Origin: Diadema setosum
Lineage: Eukaryota > Echinodermata > Echinoidea > Diadematoida > Diadematidae
Assembly (NCBI RefSeq): GCF_964275005.1
Contig: NC_092704.1
Coordinates: 34,248,416-34,312,415, forward strand
Length of the DNA: 64,000 nt
Direction: 5' to 3'
Position 1 is the stretch's first letter, and every line of letters begins with the position of its first letter. Both the position numbers and the translations under genes were made by a program. The notes beneath the pieces were generated by a model that was not told the origin of the DNA, searched no databases, and worked only from the letters and a program-made list of their open reading frames with translations. Of this stretch, positions 25,669 to 37,700 are shown piece by piece.

Positions 25669-26292
25669 TTACATGCTCTATTTTTTTCTCTTTTCCCCCA
25701 CTCTTGGGGGGGGGGGGGCTGCACCCTCACCCCCGCCCCCCCCCCCTCCCGACTCCGCGGTCCCTGGGTTTGATCCAACGACGATGCAGAGCATCGTCCA
25801 CAAGGCGCAAAGCGGCGATGTCTGTGAACCACATTTGGCGGAGCGCCGATTTTTTTTTTTTCCCGCTATTTGAATCCCCGTAAGTGATGTTTTCCTGGTA
25901 CTAACGCAATGGAAACCATAAAAAGCAGTCCATGATAACGTCTTTTTAGATCAAGTAACATTTTAATACATGTACACAGTTATATCAAAAGTTATCATGT
26001 GTTTGGTTATGAGTCTGGACATGGCGTTTTCCTATACGCTTTGAATTTGTACTTGGCAGCCCAAAGGGGGGGGGGGGGGGGTTCAAACCCCCGAAACCCC
26101 CCCCCCCCCTGTAGATCCGCCACTGGATGTATTCTGCTAATGTTACAGCATTGATTCAACCCACGTGCATATTGGGGTAAAATGATATGCAATGGGTCAA
26201 CATTCATCTCAAGTCGACCACAGTGTGTTACTGTCAAGAAGCATTTACTCTGCCGCTGTGTTACCCACGATGATGATTATGACGCATCGGAA

Positions 26293-26391
26293 CTCTTCTT
26301 CTTCTTCTTCTTCTTCTTCTTCTTCTTCTTCTTCTTCTTCTTCTTCTTCTTCTTCTTCTTCTTCTTCTTCTTCTTCTTCTTCTTCTTCTTC
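26293..26391. repeat. (TTC)n microsatellite, about 33 units
   Basis: This is an uninterrupted TTC/CTT run of roughly 99 bases. The poly-Phe, poly-Ser, poly-Glu, poly-Lys and poly-Arg open frames over it on both strands are artefacts. The lack of interruptions suggests a recent expansion. Confidence 0.95.
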
Positions 26392-26642
26392 CAGGGCCGG
26401 CGGAAAGGGGGGAGGGGAATGTTGCACTTTTTTGTTTTTGTTTTTTGTTTTTGTTTTTGCACAAGATATAATTGGGAATACATAGAGTACGTGTAACCAG
26501 TTTTGGTCCCCCACTTTTTTACCCCGGAAGTGGCACCAGAAAGTTGCGCTGAAGACCTTTTTTTTCCTTTCTTTCTTTCTTTTCAGCTGATGAAACCCGG
26601 AAGTGGCAGCCAGAAATGTAAACTGGCCCCCTCCTCTGTGTA

Positions 26643-26854
26643 CTGTGTAAGCTGTTGTTTTCGCGTAGAGATATTTTCGCGAATGAGCAGGTTGCAGACA
26701 TTTTCGCGAGATGTTGCTTTAGCGAAGTGACACCGAGGCTATTGTAAGTACACTATTAGCCTAGCGCATGGTGACATTTTTGCGTGTTGTTGAATTCGCG
26801 GTCCAACAGTCATTCGCGAAAATTAAACTCTTGCGAAATTAACGGGTTATACAG
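26643..26854. repeat. TTTCGCG-type element upstream of the L4 chaperone gene
   Basis: The left end CTGTGTAAGCTGTTGTTTTC and a degraded right end (GGGTTATACAG) bracket repeated TTTTCGCG and TTCGCGAA words. It ends about 155 bases before the ATG at 27010, so it may lie in the promoter or 5' UTR. Confidence 0.6.
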
Positions 26855-27009
26855 CATCAAGTACACGTCATTGCGCAACATCGCATGCATGTGCAGTCAA
26901 ATTAAAGATCGATCTACACTACACATAGAATCTACGTGTGCGAATCTAAGTGACTGGAACTGAGAGTACGGTACTGGAGAAGAAGAAAGTATCTTCGTTT
27001 GTTTTTAGT

Positions 27010-27079
27010 ATGGGAGGTTCTAGAGGACAGAAAAAGAGAAGGGCCAAGCGTGGACATGGAAAAAATGTCCATAAACACG
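27010..27079 (+). CDS. ACL4: L4 chaperone exon 1 (basic N-terminus)
   Basis: ATG at 27010; it encodes MGGSRGQKKRRAKRGHGKN and VHKH, then one base of a split Ala codon, to donor GTAAGC. No upstream in-frame ATG fits better. The Lys/Arg cluster is the probable nuclear-import signal. Confidence 0.8.
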
Positions 27080-30000
27080 GTAAGCATGAACTTTAGAAAC
27101 GTACAAGGTACTCATGTCCTGCTGTGGAAGTTCACATGTGGTACTTTTTGTAACAGTCCGACGTACAGACATTTGTGCTGGATAGGACGAGTTGTACTTA
27201 ACACCGTAAATAAATTACCAAGTCTAACTGTTACATCATCAATTTTACACACAAAGACCCCGTTTACAGTGCGAGGCTCGGCCGCGGCCGAGCCCTCCTT
27301 CATTTCAGTGTAAGCGCGCAAAAGGCCAAATGCGAGGCCAAAATTGGCCGCTCATTTGGCCATGCTCTGGAAGTGGAGGTGGTCTCGAGCTCGGCCGAGT
27401 TCTTGGTGTAAACCAAAAAGACGCTTAACTAATAAGACACGAAAGTGCGCGCTAATCCTGTACAAAACAAATGGACAGCGCACGGTCTTCAAGCATATTA
27501 CGCACGTCACCTGAGACGCGCTGCCTTGACGCTTGATAAACAACAGCAGCGGCTTCGGGGACAGCGCGTCTCAGGTGATGTGTGTCTTTGCCTGAGACGC
27601 GCTGTCTTTGCAGATGTTGTTGTTTATCAAGCGTTTTTGATTGTGAGATCATGTTGTTGCCAAATTTTTACCTCCACGAAATAATCCTTATTACTCTAAA
27701 ATCTTGTTCTTCAAAATAATCCCCTTAATCGAAAAAAAGCTATGACTATAATTTTTAAATCTTTTTAAGATAATAAAAACACCATTACCTTTGGAAATGA
27801 ATGATGTTCCTAGGTGTACTGAGTTTGTACTTAGCTCTCTTTTGTATCGTCATGTAGGGTAGCCATTTTGTGTCCATTGTTATCGCGCGCCTTCGTATCT
27901 TATCTCTACTATCTTTGGTGTAAACACAAACTGGGCCAAATGCGCGGCCAACTTTAGTCTGGCTTCCAGACCCTCTGCCCGTACTATTTCGCTATTCACG
28001 ATATTAACCCCCTCAACGTCGAAAACTAGTATAGTTTAAGGTGGTTTTGTCCTGCAAAGGATTCCTTCGGCAAAGGCCTTTGCCCAAACGGCGACTTTGT
28101 CGCCACGGAATCCAGTTGGCATTATCAATGTTGTCTCTTTTGGAGTCTGGAGGAGAAGTATTGACACCTGCACCAAGGTTCAACCTTGCGCAAAAGCGTA
28201 TACATCGGTTTCTACATGTAGCAGGCAGTCAAATTTTGGACAGTGTTGTGGTTGAATCATGGGTGCCCGGGTGGCTTGCTTTACCTTAAATCTCTGTATC
28301 ACAGATAGAGAAGATGTCCATAAGATATTCTGTGGCTCCACACAATAAATACAAACAAGATGTTGATTTGTGTGCATGTGCAATTACATGTAGGAAACAT
28401 CTGGTGGCTATGGCTACACAGTCTTGGGAATACTTCAATTACTAGACTCCAGAATCTACAGTAAACTTTATAACATTTTGCAGTTGTCTTAATAGACAGA
28501 CATCTCCACTCAATTAAGTGACCTTAAATTCACTGTGCTCAGTGTTTTCTTTGTGCACTGCTTTGTGGTGCTTTGTATGCTGTGGCTCACTGCTGTGCTC
28601 TGAATAATGATTGCAATGAAAGGTGGCCAAAACAGAAAGAGTGTTGCTTAAATATGGCATAGAGATGTTGTTCTTTTTTTTTTGACACTTGTGCGTTAAA
28701 GCTGCTTCACCACTTACCTTTTACCCATGAGTACAGTAAAGCAAGCCACCCATAATTCAACCATAATGCCATCCAAACTTTGATCGCTGGCTACATGTAG
28801 AAACCTATGCTTTCGCACGGAGTCAAATTTTGGTACGGGAGTTATAACCTTGGTGTGGGTTTTTTTTTTCATCTAGCTCTGTATCTAGGTTACCTCATGC
28901 ATTCCTTATTCAGCATATCTATGCAAGTACTTCTTCTCATCATGATCTTACTCAGAATTTTGGTTTCCTTCATGTACGGCCCATGACTGTCAATACTACC
29001 TTTATTAGCGGATCTAGTAGAAAAATGCAGTGTCTTCTGCAGTCAAGTTTCCAGGTCTATCTCTCTCTAGCTAGTTTGGTTGTTCATGGGTTCTTTGCAG
29101 TTTTAGTAATTTTCATAGACCTTTGAACTGTATTAATTCAATTTACCTTTCTAATTTCATGGAGTATCTCCATGCTATTATGCTGTTACATATCATAGTT
29201 ATCCATATGCAAATAGCTTCAGTCTGTGGTGAAAAACTTTAGAATTAAAAATTGGAGTGTGTTCAACAACCGCTTTTGGGAAGTCATATAAGTAAACAGA
29301 TTTTATTTTGTGTGAATGTTTTACACAATATTTTGCCCAGTAATGCCATTGCTATATGATTTGTTGACGATTTGACATAATGACTAATATGATTAACTTA
29401 TATTCAACATAGCATTTTTTTCTCTCTCTTCTTCACTGCACACAGCTGATGGTACTCCATTGACACGACAGGAAGTCCAGGATCTTTTGGAGGAAAGGAG
29501 ACAAGTTAGAAAAGCTGTCAAGAAAACAAAAGGCAAATTTAGTATAGAGCAATTACTTGAAAAGGTAAATAATACTAATTGTTAGAAATCTAATTGCTTG
29601 CATTGTTCATACTGACCAAACTATTTAATAAAAAGAACTAACGTAAAACCAGAAACATTTGCAGCATGAAACTTTCGCAAAGTGCTTCAGGCATTTATTG
29701 CAGTGTGTACACGAAATGTTTCTTGTGCAGTGTCCTTTCACGAAACTTGGCTCCTGGCAAAATTTGCTTAAAGGGATGGTACAGTATTGGTGGAGATCAG
29801 AATTGGGCTTTTAACTTTTTGCGAGATACCAAGATAACACTTATGAAATAATACAGAGCATACCATTTTAGGAGGAATTCAAAGTTTATTTGATGAAAAT
29901 CAGGTTTGGAATGACTGAAATATCAAAAAATAAAGTAAAACAAAGCAATCGTAATAAAGTGTGGGTCCCACACTTTATCGGAATCGCTCTGTTTTGGATA

Positions 30001-33000
30001 TCTCAGCCATTTCAAAACCAATTTTCATCAAATAAACATTGAATTCCTCATGGAATTACATGCTCTTTCATTTTTTTTCATAAGAGGTTTCTCATTTTCT
30101 CACCAAAAATGTTAGAAATGTGAAATTAGGTCTCAATCAAAACTATAAGATCCCTTTAAGTTTCATGGTTTCACAATAAGTCACTGTGACTAGAGAAATC
30201 TATCTTTATTGTTCTTGTTTGTGTTTTTCCTTGATATTATGACACAAGTAAAGAAAAAAAAAGGAAGAATAGCTTTACTCAAAAGGAAAGGTATTTCACA
30301 ACTTATTTTCCAGTTCATTCCTTCATTTGTAAATGATTTAGAGTTGTCGCTGGTCACAATACAAACTTTTGTTTTCCTCGCTTGGGAATTTTTTTGCTAG
30401 TTTTGTAAATCCTTTACCTACCCAGATGCATCAGCATTCTCGCATTATTCTGTTTCCATTCACTAATTGTTCAAATAATTTGTCTTGAACAAGGTGAATA
30501 ACTTCTCCCCTTTGCTTTTTAATCATCACCCAGGCAAGTGACTATTTAGATACCTATGAGTATGAGATGGCTCAGAGGTTCTGTCAGAGGGCGCTCCAGT
30601 TGAATCCAGATCACGTCGGAGCCTTGGAGATGTCTGGGAATCTCCTGGCAGAACTGGGTGATGGGGAAGGAGCCATGAAAATATCCTTTTGCTTACACCA
30701 CTGACCATTCTGAGAGAGTTTCCACTCGGCATGTACCATTCATAAAACAGCATTCAATCACATAGATGATGAGTGCTCTAGACACAAGTTGTATTCATGA
30801 GCATTCAGTCACATATTAATTAACTCTCTCAAAGCAACATTATGTATGAGTATTTTGGTGCACATGATAATCATAAGGGAGAAAGGTTTGTGGTAACACC
30901 ATGTGTATGTAGACCTTATCTGGACCGTTGCTTGGCAGAAGAAGAGCCTAGAAAGAGGAGAATTGAGGAGGGAAGCAACGTATGGGGGTTGTAAGGAGGG
31001 TAAAAAGTGAAGAATGGGGGACAGTAATGGGCTGGAAGTTGCACTAGTAGAGATGTTAGAAAAGGGAACAGAGAGAGTGGTCAGGAAGAATAGAGTGAGA
31101 ATCAAGTAAGACGTTGGACATCATTGGGAGGAGAAAGATGAAATAGCTAACAATGATAATCAAAAAACAAAAAACAAAAAAAAAAATCTAATGTGGTATT
31201 TTCATATTCATGTAAATTAATCCATATGTCTGTGCAGATATTTATTCATACAGATTTTTAATCTATTCCGAAATTTGTCCAGCCCCCCCCCCTTCTTCAC
31301 TCATGCTGTTGCTGCTGTTGCTATTTTACTCTTTTCCTATTTTTATCCTCTGTTGTTCCTTGTCTTGTTTGATGTTGCCTCCCTATTCATCTTTGCCCAT
31401 CACAGGTTACCCCCCAATGATCCTTGGGCTCATCACTGGCCCACCTCTGCCTTTTGTCTGTTCACCCCTTTGCTTTAACCCTAACTTACCTGGGGGGGGG
31501 CCATAATGGCCCCCCCCTCGACAAATTCCGCGACCATTCCGCCGCGCAAAATTTTTTGACCGCGCCGCTGACTGACTTTTTACTTTCAAGTCTCGCGCAA
31601 CTTTTGAGACCAAATTTGTCGCGACCGGGCATACCGTTCCGAAGCCACGCCCCTTCAAAAAATGTTCGTCCACCCCAAAATTGCTCAAAAACGTGATTTT
31701 GTGTACAAAGTCAATACAAATTGTGTTTTTTCAATTAATTCATATAAAGATTCATATTTTTAATTTTAATGGCTGAAATAAATGTATTTTAGTATAGCTA
31801 TGCTTCTAAAGATGTGTATGACAAATTCTGCTGAAAAAAACAACAAAAACAAAAGTTCGAAAAAACAAAGAAATACATTAAAAAATGATAAAACAATAGA
31901 AAACATAGGAAATTAATTTTGATACTGATTTTCTTTTTACGTACAAATGTTCGGAATGTCACTAGGAAAATTTAAAACAAAAATCAGCATTCCATAAGCT
32001 TTTATAAGCCAATTATAGACGAAAATGAGTTTTTTTGCATATATTTGCATAATTAATTAATTTAAAATAAAAACTGCAAATTTTTTGAAAATTGAACTTA
32101 ACAGTCTTGTAGATTACATCCGGCTTTATGTTCATGCAAAATTTTGCGGCGATCGCGCGATCAACGGCCGAGATCTGAAGGGGGGGCCATAATGGCCCCC
32201 CCCCCCAGGAATTCAAGCTTGCTAAATAGCCCAGGTAAGTTAGGGTTAATCCCCCTTCTAATACTGGTACCTGTTTGGCTCCTTGCCTTTGACTTCTAAC
32301 CAGCCCCTTTTATTTTCATTGTTCTGTGTCATTAGCCCTCCTCAGACTGTGCTTGTTGTGAGTAGTCCATATCTGATTGCTTCCCTACATGCTTGTCCTT
32401 TTGCCACTGATGAAGATTCTGCTAGGGTCGAAAGCTCAGGCCCCTTTTGACTCCATGTTCAGAAACTTATTGAACTGTACATTGTCTTATTTGTGCCAAT
32501 TCTACTTGTCTGTCTTATAGTAATTGTCATATTTTGGCCATATTTACGTTGTCTTTACTGAATGTCTTCCAGTGAAAACTTGGATATCATAAGTGTCATC
32601 AAACGTGTAACTTGCACTGATGTAACATCACTGTGTTACATTAACCAGTAGAGGACGTACGAGTCCCAAATGTACTCAGGCAAGCGTCTATGAGAAATAT
32701 ACTGTATGTTGTAGCAAAATCAAGCTGTCCTCAACGGGTTAAACTTGACTTCAGTGATGTATTGAACTGTTTGACATGACATGAACCAAAAATTTTGGCC
32801 AGTTGCTCATAGGCCAAATCTATAGTATTCTGCTGCAAATAGGTCATATCACTCTAACAGAGATAAACACTGTAAGCAGCAAACTTTGGATTGATTTGTG
32901 TGACGTGTATAATATGAGAAGATGCAATATGTGTCCTCAGTTCAGTAGATCATTCTTCATGAAGCAACCTCAAGCATGTACAGGTCTGTTGCCGTTTGAA

Positions 33001-34748
33001 ACTTTGGCCCGAATTCATGAAGGTGGTACAAATGAAACCATGGTTTAAACCATGGACAAAAACCATGGAGCGCCAAGTGTCGCACGGAATATTTCATTAT
33101 GAAATCAGTCATTTCATCGATGAAATGATTATTTTGTAACGAGATGACAACATTTTGTAACTAAATGAACATTTCGTCCACGAAATGATGATTTTGTTAA
33201 TTAAACGGTCAATTTGTTGATGATCACAATTTCATAATGAAATATTCTGTGCGACACATGGCGCTCCATGGTTTTTGTCCATGGTTTAAACCATGGTTTC
33301 ATTTGTACCACCTTCTTGAATTTGGGCCTAAGTGTTGAGTCAGAGTTGATTGAAATGTGACTGGAATGAGATTTTGTTTCCAGATTATAGAGATGATATG
33401 GTATGACAGGTCTTGTGCTGTATCGAGTATCTTCTATTTCTAGGAATTAATGGGATAGGCATTCATCTGGGGGAAGACATTGGTAAGAATAACAAGGGTT
33501 TACTTCAACAGGAAGAACAAAGCAAAGGAGAGAAAGAGAGAAAAAAAAAACGTTTCCTTGACAGTGATGATATATACTGCTTTGGTCGTGCAATCACACT
33601 GAGTCCGGAGGAAGGGTTCTCCAAGTACATGTACATGGGTCAGCTGCAGGAAGGGTTGGAGGCGGTGCAGTTCTTTCAGAAGGGAGTGGAACTCATGGTG
33701 GGGGAACGTGACAAGAAACAGGTTTGACTCGCATCTTGCTATGGTGTAGACTCTCACAGTATGTTGGAAATGTTTGTTTCATTTTCAATCAATAGGTAGT
33801 ATTCATCAGCTCTAGCTGGTCTTCCGTTGGGTCCAGTTGAATGTGAGGCAGACTACCTCACTGGGTTAAACACCCTGCTCTTTGCGATGAATGAATGAAG
33901 CAGGATCTTTTACGTGCATGAGTTGTCACACTCTCACACATCGATCCTCCATTATGTCCTCTTTGGAGGGACAGAGTGTTTTGCTTCTTATTAAAGGAGA
34001 CGGGATGATTACACACAACATTGCTCAGTTAGATTCAGGAATCAATTGTCTTCTGATGTCAGGGAAATGTTGCAGTATTTGAGTGAATCAAAATGAAAAC
34101 TACCCTTTATTGGATAGGCATTCAGGCATGAAGAACTCACAGCCATACTACAAGCCAATGAACACCAGGAAATCATCTAGATTTGCATCTTATGGCCTCG
34201 GAGAATACCACGGGTAGCCTCACTCCCTTGTCAAAATAATCAGTGAAGAATGGTATTGCTCATTGTTTAATGTGGAGTAGCATTTAAAAAGAAAAAAGAA
34301 AAAAAAAAAGGAATTTCTTTCTGCCAAAGTTCATAGTGAAATAAGGCTAGATAAGTTCCCATATGCAGTCTGTCCATCACATGGTCATAGGAGTATCTGT
34401 CATACACATTTCTATTGAGTTTCAATTTCCTGTATACAATTTGCAATGAGAGCAAGAAAAAAAATAATTACTCCTGATTTTTTTTTCTCTTTCTGTATTA
34501 ACACTAACATCCTTCAGAATGCTTGCAACTATGGAATACATTGTCGATATTCTGAAAACATTCATATACAACTGTATGTATTGCTTTAATATCTGATTTC
34601 TGTGTGATCAACAGGGTGATGTGAACGGTGCATCATGTTCAAGTGATGAGGATCATGCACCAGCGGTGACCAATCAGGATATATCGAGGGCATACTGCTC
34701 AATTGCAGAGATTTTCCTGACAGATGCATGGTAAGGAAGTGGGAAAAC

Positions 34749-34797
<49 letters not shown>

Positions 34798-37700
34798 TTT
34801 TAAGTAATGCAGTCATGACTGTTTGATAGCCACTGCAGTAGACCTTTGACTCTTAGCTGCTTTATTTATCACAATTATGGTTTCTAGGCTCATGTCCTGA
34901 GCATTTCCTACCTGATTGCATGTCACAGAATATTTTGTTTAAAATGATCAAAACACATGGAAAAGTGTCACTGATACAGTGGACTCCCATTATAACAAAG
35001 TCCTCGGGACTGGCAAATTTCTTTTGTTATATCGAGATTTCGTTATAAACGAACAAATAAACAATTAAAAAACATAGAGCAGAAAATGTTGTGGTCCGAA
35101 TTTTTACTTTGTTATAACCGGAATTTCGTTATAACCGTGTTCGCTATAACGGGAGTGCACTGTATTTGCAAATGCCCACCCTCCCCCCTCCCCCCCCCCC
35201 CCCCCCGAAAAAAAACCCCAAAGTTTTGGAGAGGCTATTTCCCTGGTGTTAAAGCATGGCTGATTGTAGACTATAATATACATGTAGTGTCCCCAATTTT
35301 AATAAATGTGACTCATAGTTTCCAATAAATGGGAATTATTTGTGTAGATTGATGTAGATTATTATTTAGATGGTCAAATTGTCTATCATATGCTTCTCTA
35401 GCTTTGAAGAGGATGCTGAAAAGAAGTGTAAAGAGGCTCTGGACCACGCCCTAAATGAAGACCCCAATAATCCTGAGGCTCACCAACTCATGGCTAGCTT
35501 CTGGCTTAGCAAGGACAACAAAGAGGTTTGTTGGCTTTGATCCATCTTTAGCTCTTTATAATAATAATAATAATAATAATAATTGCATTTATATGGCGCT
35601 TCATACTGACGTTTCTAAGGGCACTTTTGCTACTCATACAAATAGACTAGAAACACAATAGCATTAACAAAATCAGCGTTAACAGTAGCAAAAGAAGAAG
35701 AAAGAAAAGAAAAGAAAAGAAAAGAAAAGAAAAATACATGTGATGCAATGGTACAATAATTGATAACTGTGTGCGCCTCCAGAAAAAAAAAAATTACAAC
35801 TGATTAAACAGGTGAGTTTTGAGAAGAATTTTAAATGATTCGACAGATGAGGCATTCTGAATATAAAGAGGGAGTTTATTCCAAAGAGTGGGAGCAATGG
35901 AAGAGAAGGCTCGGTCACCATAGCGGGTTTTTGTACGTGGGCCATGAAGTAATTGGAGAGAGGAAGATGAACGAAGGGGTCTGGCAGAAGAGGAGGAGCG
36001 AAGAGAGACTAGGTTTTGAAGATATATGGGTGCAAGATTACGTGTGATTTTGTACGTCAGAAGAAGGATCTTGAAGTAATACGGGAATGGACCGGTTGCC
36101 AATGGAGTGAGCGGAGAACAGGAGATATATGGTCATGTCTCCTACTAAGGGAGACTAATCTAGCGGCTGAATTTTGGATACGTTAGAGAGGGGATATGTG
36201 AGAAAGAGGGAGGCCGGCAAGGAGGGAGTTGCAGTAGTCCAGATAGGAGGAGACGAAGGCATGGACGAGCCGCTCAGCTGATGATTGATCAAGCAGACGT
36301 CTGATCTTCCCTATTTTGAAAATACCCCATGATGCAGACTTACAAATGTTTGTGATATGGTGTTTAAGAGTTAAGTGTTTGTCCAAAGTAAAGCCAAGGT
36401 CTCTAACACAGTCAGAGACCTTAATAACCCCATCCCGAGTAGTTAGATCTGGTAGAGGAACTGTGCTCCTAAACTGTGATGAGAAATGGATGAGTTCAGA
36501 CTTGTCTTCGTTCAGACGGAGTCTGTTTGCAGTGGACCAGGCTTTGATGTCGTTGAGACATTCTCTCAGTGAATTAACAGCAGCAATCCTATCGCCAGGT
36601 GACATAGTTATGTAAATTTGAGTGTCGTCTGCGTACATAGCGTAGTTGACTCCATGATGACAATTGATGATTCTGGTGAGTGGACCTGTATAGAGGAGAA
36701 AAAGAAGGGGGCCGGCAACGGATCCTTGCGGAACTCTGCAGCTGATGGGACTAGGACGTGACCAGGTCCCATTGATTATCACCCTCTGTGTGCGATCTTG
36801 AAGATATGACTTGATCCATTGGATGGCAGTGCCTGTGATGGAATAGTCATTACTAAGTCGTTGTAGTAGCAACGTGTGGTCGAGCGTGTCAAACGCAGCC
36901 GAATAGTCAAGAAGAAGAAGAGCAGCCTCATTGCCCTTGTCGACAGCAAGAAGGAGATCGTTGAGCACTTTCAACAAGGCAGTTTCTGTTGAGTGGAGGT
37001 TGCGGTATGCTGACTGGTTTGTAGGAAGCAGATGATTACTGTCAACATAAGACATCAACTGTGTAGACACAATCCTTTCAAGAAGCTTACTCACAAATGG
37101 CAGATTGGCATTTGGTCGGTAATTGTTCAGGACATCGGGATCTAGGTTCGGTTTCTTCAACAGAGGGGAAACAAGAGATGTCTTGAAAGGTATTGGAACT
37201 ATACCCGATGACAATGATGTGTTAATGATATTTTTTAGAACCGGAAGCAGCTCATCAAGGCACTCTTTGAGCAGCCAAGTTGGGAGAGGGTCCAGACTGC
37301 AAGATTTTGGTGGAGATAGCATGATGAGATGTCGAAGCTGTGCATCAGTGACTGGATTAAACTCGCTCAGGTTGCAGTTCAAAGAGTGCTCATTTATGGG
37401 CCACGTTCGCATGCCCAACTCAGTTGACGGCGTGTCAAGTTTGCATATTCTGCTCAAACGCACAAACCTGCCTAAACCGATCGATAAATCGCCAAATGCC
37501 ATAGTACAATGAAAGCATTTCTATTGTTTCCATTTCTGTCACATATAGCTCACATTTTATGTGGTGATTGAATATCAAGTGGTGTTCCCTACTGGATTTG
37601 GGGGTAAATTTTAACTTTCTGTCACTGTTGTGTGTGCAACAGTGATGCCCCTATACAATAATGTAGCAACTGGTCATTTGAAAGAAAAATAATCATATGT

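Larger units (their letters stand above)
30681..33577 (+). other. ACL4: U12-type AT-AC intron (intron 3 of the L4 chaperone gene)
   Basis: The donor is ATATCCTTT at 30681-30689. The branch site TTCCTTGAC is at 33554-33562, with the branch A 16 bases before the intron's last base, and the acceptor is TATATAC at 33571-33577. All three match the U12 consensus, and the exons on either side join in frame across a TPR. The 2,897-base intron holds the 775-base TTAA element (31475-32249) and a fold-back (33006-33328). Confidence 0.85.

Noticed and set aside
26182..26514. Poly-Phe, poly-Ser, poly-Glu, poly-Lys and poly-Arg frames
   Set aside because: Translation artefacts of the TTC microsatellite.
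33413..33577. In-frame upstream extension of L4 chaperone exon 4
   Set aside because: The frame is open by chance through intron sequence; the AT-AC junction restores the TPR and the U12 branch site lies inside this stretch.
36316..37512. Plus-strand frames across the LINE
   Set aside because: They are the antisense shadow of the reverse transcriptase frame.
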